DNA from: Paraburkholderia acidicola
Lineage (GTDB): Bacteria; Pseudomonadota; Gammaproteobacteria; Burkholderiales; Burkholderiaceae
Reading direction: 5' to 3'
Assembly (NCBI RefSeq): GCF_002362315.1
Contig: NZ_MTZV01000006.1
Coordinates: forward strand, 1,488,001-1,552,000
DNA: 64,000 nucleotides
Part shown: positions 54,699 through 62,600 of the stretch, in pieces
Position numbering within the stretch: the stretch's first letter is position 1
Layout: every line of letters begins with the position of its first letter
Made by a program: the position numbers and the translations under genes
Notes under the pieces: generated by a model
What the model was told of the DNA's origin: nothing
The model's database searches: none
The model's input: the letters and a program-made list of their open reading frames with translations, nothing else

Positions 54699-57014
54699 CT
54701 AGAACGAAGTCCCGATCTGAAACTGGAACTTCTGGTACTGATCGCCGGCGTGCTTCACGATCGGCAGCGCGAAGTCGAGTTTGAGCGGGCCGATTGGCGA
54801 GATCCATTCGAGACCTACACCATAGCTGTAACGCAGGCCGTTTGCGCCCACGCTATTGCCTTCGGTACCCCACACATTGCCCGCGTCCGTAAACGTGAAC
54901 ACGCGCAATGTGCGGTCGTAGCCGGTGCCCGGCAACGGGAAGGTCAGTTCGACATTGGCGACCACCATCTTCGAGCCGCCAATCGGGTCGCCGGTCGTGG
55001 CATCGCGCGGACCCAGCGAGCCTGGCTCGTAGCCACGCACCGAACCGATCCCACCCGCGAAGTAGTTCTTGAAGATCGGGAACGGTTCGCCGCTGAGGCC
55101 GTTGCCGTAACCGCCCTGGAAGTTGAGCCCCAGCACGAAGCCACGCGAGAATGAGTAGTAATACTGCGACTGGAGGTCCGTCTTGTAGTACTTGGTGGTG
55201 GCGATCGGTGTGCCGTATTCCGCGTTGAACTGCGTGAAGTACCCCTTGCTCGGCACCAGTGCGCTATCGCGGTTATCGCGCGACCAGCCAATCGTGATCG
55301 GCACGTTGTTCGATACGCGGCCGAAACTGTTCACGTAGTCGATATAGCTTTGCGGTGTACTCGAGTCGACGTCCAGCCGGTTCTGCTCGAGCCCCGTGCC
55401 GAAGTACACCGTGTCGGATTCCGAGAACGGTACGCCAAACTTCAGGTCGGCGCCCATCGTAACGATGCGAAAGCTCGTGTCGCTGACGTTCGAGTAATAG
55501 AGCGGATAGGTCGTACGGTAATAGACGTCGGTAATGCGTTTGATGCCGTCTATCGTGAAGTACGGGTCGACCTGCGTGACGCTCAGCGTGCGCCCGGTCG
55601 ACGACGTGTTCACGTTGAGCGAGAGCGTCGTGCCCGAGCCGAACACGTTGTCCTGCGTGACACCTGCAGAAATGATCGGCCCTTCGCCGGACCCGTAGCC
55701 GAGCCCAAGCGTAATCGAGCCGGTCGGCTTCTCGGTGACCTTCACGTCCACATCGACCTGGTCGGTTGAGCCTTCCACCGGTACCGTCGTCACGTCGACG
55801 TCGGTGAAGTAGCCAAGACGGTTGATCCGGTCCTTCGACAGCGCGAGCCGGCCCGAATCGAACCACGCACTCTCGAACTGGCGCATCTCGCGGCGGATGA
55901 CTTCGTCGCGCGTGCGCGTATTGCCTTCGATATTCACGCGTCGCACATACACCCGCTTGCTCGGATCGACTTGCAGTATCAGCGCGACCTTGTGATGCTC
56001 CTGATCGATATCGGGTACCGCGTTCACCGTGGCAAACGCGTAACCGTACTCGCCGAGCTTGTCGACGATCGTCTTCGTTACAGCCTTCAGCTTGTCCGCC
56101 GAAAACCGCTCGCCCGGCTTGATCTTGATCAGCTTCGTGAGTTCCGCCTCGCGGTCCAGCAGGTTGCCGCCCAGCTTGATGCTCGAAATCGTGTACGGCT
56201 CGCCTTCGTGTATCGTCACCGTCAGGTACATGTCCTTCCTGTCCGGCGAGAGAGACACCTGCGTCGAGTCGATGTTGAACTCGAGATAGCCGCGATTCAG
56301 GTAGTACGAGCGAACGTTTTCGAGGTCGCCGGTGAGTTTTTCCTTCGAGTACAGATCGTTCTTCGTGTACCACGAGAACCAGTTCGGCGTGGACAGCTGC
56401 ATCTCGTCACGCAGCGTGTCCTCGCTGAACACCTTGTTGCCGATGAAGTTGACCTGACGGATCTTTGCGTTCGGCCCTTCAATCACCGAGAACAGCAGCC
56501 CGACGCGGTTGCGGTCGATCGGCGTGACCGTCGTCGTGACTTCGGCTGCGTAGTAACCGCGTGTCAGGTACTGGCGCTTCAGCTCCTGCTCGGCCTTGTC
56601 GACGAGCGCCTTGTCGTAGTACCGGCCCTGCGACAGACCGACCGAGTGCAGCGCCTTGGTCAGGTTGTCCTTGTCGAATTCGTGGATGCCGGCGAAGTCG
56701 ATCGTGCCGATGGCCGGACGTTCCTGCACCTGCACGACTACGACGTCGCCTTCCGCCTCGATCTTGACGTCGTTGAAGAAACCCGTCGTGTACAGCGCGC
56801 GGATCGCTTCGGAAGCCTTGTCGTCGTTGAATGTGTCGCCCTGCTTGATCGGCAGGTACGAGAATACGGTTCCTGCTTCGAGTCGATGCAGTCCTTCAAT
56901 ACGGATGTCGCGAACGACGAACGGCTCGATGGCGTAAGCCGGCAGCGCGAACGTAGCCGCGCCGATCAAGGTAAATGCCGAGGCGCAGCGCGCCGAAAAT
57001 TTCTCAAACGTCAT
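54699..57014 (-). CDS. bamA: BamA/Omp85-family outer-membrane assembly protein
   Basis: 771 residues, normal BamA length. Signal peptide 1-28 (AYA/IEPF), five POTRA domains (about 29-425, first strand FVVRDIRIEGLHRLEAGTVF), and a C-terminal 16-strand barrel with the lid-locking motif VRGYEPGSLGP and terminal IGTSF. It inserts beta-barrel proteins into the outer membrane. The housekeeping bamA normally sits with rseP, skp and lpxD; none is here, so this is probably an additional paralogue. Confidence 0.93.
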   Translation of the reverse strand: MTFEKFSARCASAFTLIGAATFALPAYAIEPFVVRDIRIEGLHRLEAGTVFSYLPIKQGDTFNDDKASEAIRALYTTGFFNDVKIEAEGDVVVVQVQERPAIGTIDFAGIHEFDKDNLTKALHSVGLSQGRYYDKALVDKAEQELKRQYLTRGYYAAEVTTTVTPIDRNRVGLLFSVIEGPNAKIRQVNFIGNKVFSEDTLRDEMQLSTPNWFSWYTKNDLYSKEKLTGDLENVRSYYLNRGYLEFNIDSTQVSLSPDRKDMYLTVTIHEGEPYTISSIKLGGNLLDREAELTKLIKIKPGERFSADKLKAVTKTIVDKLGEYGYAFATVNAVPDIDQEHHKVALILQVDPSKRVYVRRVNIEGNTRTRDEVIRREMRQFESAWFDSGRLALSKDRINRLGYFTDVDVTTVPVEGSTDQVDVDVKVTEKPTGSITLGLGYGSGEGPIISAGVTQDNVFGSGTTLSLNVNTSSTGRTLSVTQVDPYFTIDGIKRITDVYYRTTYPLYYSNVSDTSFRIVTMGADLKFGVPFSESDTVYFGTGLEQNRLDVDSSTPQSYIDYVNSFGRVSNNVPITIGWSRDNRDSALVPSKGYFTQFNAEYGTPIATTKYYKTDLQSQYYYSFSRGFVLGLNFQGGYGNGLSGEPFPIFKNYFAGGIGSVRGYEPGSLGPRDATTGDPIGGSKMVVANVELTFPLPGTGYDRTLRVFTFTDAGNVWGTEGNSVGANGLRYSYGVGLEWISPIGPLKLDFALPIVKHAGDQYQKFQFQIGTSF

Positions 57015-57112
57015 GCAGGAGTGTGGAGGAGGTTACAACGCAAACACGAAAGACGAAGGCCGTCCCCGTGGACACTGCGGCTCGCGCCGCGCTTGCACGA
57101 CGGTGCGCATCG

Positions 57113-57511
57113 CTACTGCATCCGGACGCCGGCAGGTTTTCGTGGTTGACTCAGGCCCGTGGTCATCGCCAGCACTTCAGTCATGTGCGCGGCCTGCGTG
57201 CGGTGCATGCGGAACGACAGTTCGGCACCGCCGGGCAAACGGAACGACAGCACCAGATGCCGGTCGCTGCGCACATCGCCGGCCACCTGCCATGCTTCGC
57301 AAGGCATCGCGAACTTCAGGCTCTGCTGGTGCTGGCGAATCCGCTCGGAGCGCGCAATCGCATTGGCCAGTGCGGCCAGCAGTTCATGCATGACCGAGCA
57401 ATGCAGTGCGATGCAGTCGGGCTGGTTGCTCCTCAACATCAGGTATTGACCGTCTGCGGTAATTTCGAAACCGTTGAGGGAATCGATGGCGAGTGCGACT
57501 TGCGATGACAT
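57113..57511 (-). CDS. Small protein of unknown function
   Basis: 132 residues, start fixed by GGAG seven bases before ATG 57511. I do not recognise the family. It has no membrane segment; the text alternates short strands (GFEITADGQYLMLRSNQPDCIALHCS) with a helix (VMHELLAALANAIARSERIRQHQQ) and a second beta half (RHLVLSFRLPGGAELSFRMHRTQAAHMTEVLAM). Composition and GC match the neighbours, so it is probably a real gene. Confidence 0.75.
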   Translation of the reverse strand: MSSQVALAIDSLNGFEITADGQYLMLRSNQPDCIALHCSVMHELLAALANAIARSERIRQHQQSLKFAMPCEAWQVAGDVRSDRHLVLSFRLPGGAELSFRMHRTQAAHMTEVLAMTTGLSQPRKPAGVRMQ

Positions 57512-58106
57512 AAGGACACTCCGGGTTCGATGCCGAAATGCGAATGTAGGCAATCGCAGCGTGTCGATGTTTACCTACGGATTACTGATTTTTTCTTTCA
57601 ACCCGGTGAGGTTTTCATCGCTGCATCGACGGGTCGTTACGGTGCCTTACCGAAGTCGTCGTCATGAGCAGGACGCACATGGCGCAGTTGCCCGGTGGCT
57701 AATGTTTCGTCGTGAATCCGTCGAGTAGTTGCAGGAAACAACTGGTAAGAACCTGCGCGATCTGCGCAGGCGGATGACCAACGATCATTGCGAATCTGCT
57801 GTGCGCAGCGAACGTTCGTGCTTCGATTCGTGCGTTTTTTCGGTGGTGATGGCGTGTCGCGAACGCGACAGTACGAAGGGAGGTTCCTGCTGCATCGAAT
57901 GATCGGACACTGAATATCTGCGGTTCGCACGCACAACATCTACCCCCTATTCGCGTATCGGCCCGACGAAAATAAGTTCACGTGCCGCGACCGTGCTTGG
58001 CATCGATCCCAAGTACTTGATTCACGACGCCATCGATTGCGCAATCGGCAACGCGGGCGCATCAATTTCAGGCAGTATTATCTAAATTAGCGAATCTCAA
58101 TAGCCT
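57512..58106. other. Intergenic region at the edge of the accessory island
   Basis: 595 bases without a convincing gene. GC falls toward the right end. No tRNA or obvious direct-repeat attachment site is visible by eye. Confidence 0.5.
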
Positions 58107-58484
58107 ATGACAGCCGCATGGACCTATCTGCTTGTGTGCCCTGAGGGCAGAACCTATTTGGGTGCAACCTCAAACCTGAAGCGGCGGATACACGGACACA
58201 ATTCCAAAAATAACTCGGGATGGACGAAGGGCCGCAGATGGTACCTTCTCGCGGCAAAGCGCTTCGAGACTCGTGAAGAGGCCTTTGCATACGAAGCCTT
58301 GCTGAAGTCGGATACGAGGCGCCGTAAGCTATGGAAAAGAGAGAGCATTCCAAGGGCAAAGGTCATATTCGCGCGCCATGGGATTGAGTTTGACTTCGAG
58401 AAGTGGGGGGCGAGACGTGCTACTCGGGCGCGAGTTAAACCGGAGCCTCGACCGGATTACTGGTCGCGGCGAACGACAAAGTAA
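58107..58484 (+). CDS. GIY-YIG nuclease-domain protein
   Basis: 125 residues. The GIY-YIG core is TYLLVCPEGRTYLGATSNLKRRIHGHNS: Tyr of the degenerate GIY element (YLL), Tyr-Leu-Gly for YIG, the catalytic Arg in LKRR and the metal-binding Glu in AFAYEALLK. Stand-alone small members act as endonucleases in repair or mobile elements. The basic C-terminal tail could bind DNA. No partner is translationally coupled; it opens the low-GC island. Confidence 0.88.
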   Translation: MTAAWTYLLVCPEGRTYLGATSNLKRRIHGHNSKNNSGWTKGRRWYLLAAKRFETREEAFAYEALLKSDTRRRKLWKRESIPRAKVIFARHGIEFDFEKWGARRATRARVKPEPRPDYWSRRTTK

Positions 58485-58633
58485 CGAAAAATGCATGTCG
58501 TATGACATCTGCCTTACGCGACTATTGGCGGCGCCCGACAGAATAACGCCCGGAGGCTGCGATACTCACCAGAGAAGTACGGCGGACCATCCCTTAAACA
58601 TCCAACAGTATTTCTCGGCAGCCGTACGGCTCG

Positions 58634-59905
58634 CTAACGCGCCGGAGACAGAAACAATTTCAGTTGTCTCGCTCTCTCGATCTGATCTGAATCACAAATG
58701 TAGCGCGCCCGGTAACGAGGTTTTCCATCAAACGACCTAACCATGACGTCTCCACTCGCTACGAGTGTTGCAAGGGCGTCCTTATACATTCCTGCTGTCG
58801 CGGGCGATCCATTGCACGTTTGAGCAAACACGGTTGAAAAATTGACAGCATGAGGTTGATCGAAGATTCTCACAGCAAGCTGTTCAACCAGTTCCTTGTC
58901 GGACCTGTTGCGCGCTACGTCATCGAACTTGAATCCCCCATCGAATTCCTGCATAAATCCCATGGTGTGGGGCGCCAGCATGTTCAACCCTGCACCACCA
59001 TAGTGGACGAAGTGATTGCTGTGTTGCCAGTGGACCTGCTTCATCACATCCTGTGCACGGTGGTGTTGGGAGAGATGAACGAGCCAGTATTCCCCGTGCC
59101 CAGCGCCTGACCCGCGGATGAAGAACGGTGTAAAAAACGCGGCGCCACATTGCTCAACCAACGCCTCATACAGAGCAGCCTGTATGAATCGTCGCCAGTC
59201 CGTCTCGTCTGCCTTGATCTGTTCAATGGAACGCGAACCCAGTCGCTTGAAAATGTCGATCTGTAGCGTTGCAGAAATGCGTTGCGCGAACTCGTCGTTC
59301 GTGTACGTTGCGAATGACGAAACGTGAAACGTTAGTACGATCTCTGCGTTGGGGCTCGTTTGGAAAATGCGCCGGATCAGCGGTGCCGGCACCTCGGTAT
59401 ATCCATACTGATCGAGAAAGAATAGTGCTGTGCCGGAACGAGGGGTGTGCCGGCGTATGCGCTGCAGGATCTCATCTGCAGCGACGCCGAACTCTGCGTG
59501 CAGGAGGTGGATCGAGACGCCGATCGCGTGCTGGTAACCACGGTCACCAAGAACCTTGCGTAGATGCTCAAGTGCGTGCTTGTCTTTGTCGACAAAGACG
59601 AACTGCACATCAAGTTCGATTTGTTTGGTTCGATTCGCATTGACGAGGGTGAAAGCGGTATCAACCGCCTCCATCATGCGCAGTGGAGACCCGAGCACGA
59701 GTTGGTCCGAGCCTTGAAGGACGTACAGTCCGCCTCCACAAAAACCGTCCACCAGTGTGATCCTGAAGCGCTCTCGCCCTGGCGCATTGAGCGTGCGCTG
59801 CTGAAAATAGCGCACGAGATAATCGACGAGCACCTGATGTTTGGTCAGACTGTGTTCTTCAATTTCAGCGAGACCGCTGCTCCAGTCGTAATGGCGTTTG
59901 GCCAA
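58634..59905 (-). CDS. Three-Cys-motif partner protein (TcmP-like), copy 1
   Basis: About 423 residues. The N-terminus KRHYDWSSGLAEIEEHSLTKHQVLVDYL is the TcmP-type opening. A Rossmann, methyltransferase-like core follows: motif I VDGFCGGG, acidic beta-2 end FVFVDKDKHALEHL, and FFLDQYGYTEVP in the position of the MTase motif IV. The C-terminal third has a winged-helix look (YKDALATLVASGDVMVRSF). Family members are found next to Gp37/Gp68-type three-Cys-motif proteins, as here. Start uncertain: TTG 59905 with GGGG upstream, or TTG 59965, which would overlap the neighbouring gene. Confidence 0.85.
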   Translation of the reverse strand: MAKRHYDWSSGLAEIEEHSLTKHQVLVDYLVRYFQQRTLNAPGRERFRITLVDGFCGGGLYVLQGSDQLVLGSPLRMMEAVDTAFTLVNANRTKQIELDVQFVFVDKDKHALEHLRKVLGDRGYQHAIGVSIHLLHAEFGVAADEILQRIRRHTPRSGTALFFLDQYGYTEVPAPLIRRIFQTSPNAEIVLTFHVSSFATYTNDEFAQRISATLQIDIFKRLGSRSIEQIKADETDWRRFIQAALYEALVEQCGAAFFTPFFIRGSGAGHGEYWLVHLSQHHRAQDVMKQVHWQHSNHFVHYGGAGLNMLAPHTMGFMQEFDGGFKFDDVARNRSDKELVEQLAVRIFDQPHAVNFSTVFAQTCNGSPATAGMYKDALATLVASGDVMVRSFDGKPRYRARYICDSDQIERARQLKLFLSPAR

Positions 59906-59934
59906 GGCTAATACCCCGATTAAGGCGCGACCGT

Positions 59935-60792
59935 CTATTGTCTGGACACAGGGAATTGGTCCCAATGTTTGCCATCGAGCGCACGTCCAGCTTTCGTTTT
60001 ACCTATTGCCGCGACCGATACTTCCGAGCCGTCCTGGCGAAGGACCTTCACCGCGGTGTGTTTGGTCATCACATCAGTTACCTGTTCCACCGGCGCCCAG
60101 TGACCCCACTGTTTGAAGTGAAACGGCACCCTGGCCTTTGAGCACTGTTTTTGCAGTTGCACTGGCCACATGGGATCCATGGGGCGCGAGCCGGGTCCTG
60201 ACTCACCACCCGCGATGACCCAGTCAACCCGCGTGCCCCTCTCGCCACGTACAAGAAACCCTGAGAGATCGAGCGGGCCGAGTAACGGCTCGCAGGAGAG
60301 GAACCGAACGGACGGAGACGAAAACTCGAGTAGATGCTTGATACGCTTACCCGCGCTCGCCTGATTCTCAACGGTCGTTCCGAGCCACACGTTGCTCGGA
60401 AATTCGTATCCCTTTGGTAGCTGCTTTCTGACGAGGTGAATGCGCTTTGTCAGCAACAACCAGTCAAGGTGGGGTGTTTGCGCGATAAGTTCGAGAAGCC
60501 TTAAACGCTCGGCGACCAAGTCAGGCCTATTTTCGAAGACATCGGCCATCGACGCGCAGAAAACTCGACGGCGGACCTTGTCAGCCGCGGCTTCCCGATT
60601 CCATTTCAGCGGCTCTTTCCAATGCGTATCGCCAAAGAAGCGACGAGGTGTTCCCGGCCCCCAGACGCTTTCACCCAATCTTTTCGCCCATGTTTCTGCG
60701 TAGCAATGGTCGCAGGCGGCCGATACCTTGACGCAGCCCCACCATGGGTTAAAAGTGTGGTGAGTCCATTCGATGCGTGAGTCTTTTCCCAT
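59935..60792 (-). CDS. Phage Gp37/Gp68-family three-Cys-motif protein (DUF5131)
   Basis: 285 residues. The three cysteines are Cys20, Cys27 and Cys30 in NPWWGCVKVSAACDHCYAE, an arrangement likely to bind an iron-sulfur cluster. Other family blocks are RVFCASMADVFENRP, WLLLTKR, NVWLGTTVENQ, FLSCEPLLGPLDL, VIAGGESGPGSRPM and PFHFKQWG. The fold is predicted to be radical-SAM-like, but the enzymatic role is not established. Encoded upstream of TcmP copy 1 on the same strand and divergent from TcmP copy 2. ATG 60792 is chosen over TTG 60801. Confidence 0.92.
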   Translation of the reverse strand: MGKDSRIEWTHHTFNPWWGCVKVSAACDHCYAETWAKRLGESVWGPGTPRRFFGDTHWKEPLKWNREAAADKVRRRVFCASMADVFENRPDLVAERLRLLELIAQTPHLDWLLLTKRIHLVRKQLPKGYEFPSNVWLGTTVENQASAGKRIKHLLEFSSPSVRFLSCEPLLGPLDLSGFLVRGERGTRVDWVIAGGESGPGSRPMDPMWPVQLQKQCSKARVPFHFKQWGHWAPVEQVTDVMTKHTAVKVLRQDGSEVSVAAIGKTKAGRALDGKHWDQFPVSRQ

Positions 60793-61002
60793 GGCGATCA
60801 ACTATTGTTGGGTGGTACGGCATTGTACGCGTAAGGCCAATCGTAAATAGCCCCGTTTTGAGACGGATGCTGCAGTAGACTTGCTCGACAGATTACGCAG
60901 CGCTGTCGCAATACGCGAGGCGTTAGATTCTGGAAACGTTGGAAATCACGTCGTTTGTACTCAAACGATGCCAGCATAAAAATAGGCTGCGAGGGGTGTA
61001 CT

Positions 61003-61827
61003 TTGACTGACACGAAACCGGTGGTGCCAGACGAAATAGACGGATTGCCTGCGATGGTAGTAGGTCGTTGGGTGACCGAAGAGAAGCACCGGATCATCAA
61101 GAGGTACATTGATGCGTCCTGGGGAGCACGTCAGAGGTTCACCACTCAACGAACATACATCGACCTCTTCGCGGGCACCGGTCGGGTGAAGATCAAGCAC
61201 ACATCAACATTTTCAGACGGTGGCCCGTTAGCCGCCTGGCAAATGGCACAGCAAAGACGGGGAACATTTTCGCACTTTTTCGTCGCAGACACGAACCCCG
61301 ACTATGTAGCCGCGTGCGACGACCGACTGCGCAAACTGGGGGCCCCGGTCAAATCCGCGGTAGGTCGCGCGGACCAGACCATCGACTGGTTGATCCCGCA
61401 ACTGGATCGGCGGGGACTTCATCTCGCATTGCTCGATCCATTCAACGCCGGTCATCTCCATTTCACGATAATAGAGAAACTGGCAGCGATGCCGTCAATT
61501 GATATCGTTGTTCATCTGAGCACTGGAGACATTCAACGTAATATCGCATCAGGCATCGAAGCAGAACGCTCATCGCTTGACGACTTCGCCCCGGGATGGC
61601 GACAGGCGGTTCGCAAACACTCATCGAAGCGGGAAATGCGAAACGGATTTGTTGACCACTGGAAGACACTGGTGAGCAAAACTGGCTTACGCGTGTGCGA
61701 CACGATGTACCCAGTGCGCAACAGCAAGGGTTCGATCATGTACTGGCTGTGTCTGCTTGCTCGCCACAAGCTCCCGGAGAGTCTATGGCGTGACGCGTGC
61801 AAGCTGCAGAACCGCCCCCTCTTTTAA
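61003..61827 (+). CDS. Three-Cys-motif partner protein (TcmP-like), copy 2
   Basis: 274 residues. Motif I is TYIDLFAGTGRVKI, beta-2 FFVADTNPDYVAACDDRLRKL, and LALLDPFNAGHLHF in the motif IV position, again a Rossmann/methyltransferase-like fold, but distinct from copy 1 in sequence and length. Start TTG 61003 is preceded by GAGGGG with a 6-base spacer; the frame extends to TTG 60955 without a ribosome site. Divergent from the Gp37/Gp68 gene with about 210 bp between. Confidence 0.83.
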   Translation: MTDTKPVVPDEIDGLPAMVVGRWVTEEKHRIIKRYIDASWGARQRFTTQRTYIDLFAGTGRVKIKHTSTFSDGGPLAAWQMAQQRRGTFSHFFVADTNPDYVAACDDRLRKLGAPVKSAVGRADQTIDWLIPQLDRRGLHLALLDPFNAGHLHFTIIEKLAAMPSIDIVVHLSTGDIQRNIASGIEAERSSLDDFAPGWRQAVRKHSSKREMRNGFVDHWKTLVSKTGLRVCDTMYPVRNSKGSIMYWLCLLARHKLPESLWRDACKLQNRPLF

Positions 61828-62600
61828 CGCCGCGCATTCTTATGTCGTTATTGCGAGAAGTGCGTTTCAACAAGTGCGGCAATCAGCACCACGGCCCGGA
61901 AAATTCTGATAGCCCACCGCTCCTGCTCTGCCCCGACATACTCGGAGATTTAAGCCACCGGCAGATTGACCACGTCGGTTAGGCCTGACTCCACAAAACG
62001 GCCTCGATGAGCGGCGCCTGATCGTTCACGTACAGATCACGCGAAATCATGGCAGTTCGGGCGCGTCGAAAATGGGAATCTCGAAGTCCAGATCGAAGTC
62101 TTCGGGTAGTCCAGGCAGCGGCGCGGATGCTTGTGGCGCCGGTACTCATAGCTCGTTCATCTGTTGCGGGACTCTCCGGCGTGCCTGTACCGCTTCGGTT
62201 TTCTGGACGGCCTGCAGCGTTGATGTTCGGTCCTCCCCCAAACCGGACAGTTCATCTTCTCCTAACACGTGCAGAACGACGCTGGCAGATTCGTCGGGCC
62301 CCTGATAGAATCCTCGCTCGGGCACTCGTCCCGTTTTGTTTTTCAGCACCACTTTCCAGCTTCAATCACTTCATCTCAACGTTTCAGGGAGGCGTCAAAT
62401 GCAAATTATGTCTAGCGCTTACCCAAACGTGCCTGCGCGACACCTTTAGGTCGTCGTCCGCCTGGGCGACACACCGCCCGCGCTACTTCCAGACAGTCTG
62501 TTTTCCGTTTCACCAGCAAAGCCTGGTCTGTTTCGACTGTCGGTTTCTATTTCTCTTGATGGGATAGCCCCCTGGCGCACCGCGTCACCGGCTATAGAAC
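61828..62600. other. Intergenic region right of the island
   Basis: 773 bases with no confident intact gene; it includes the interrupted frame at 62047-62352 and the promoter region of the ABC exporter. Confidence 0.5.
62047..62352 (-). pseudogene. Possible broken small gene with one in-frame stop
   Basis: On the minus strand a 68-codon frame (ending ...RVPQQMNEL) meets TGA at 62146-62148 and continues in the same frame as VPAPQASAPLPGLPEDFDLDFEIPIFDAPELP before a second stop. The tail reads like real protein (acidic, Pro-rich). It may be a decayed gene, a sequencing error or chance. Confidence 0.3.

Noticed and set aside
57637..57939. 100-codon minus-strand frame right of the small unknown gene
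   Set aside because: No ribosome site; Cys/Arg/Ser-rich composition typical of noncoding frames.
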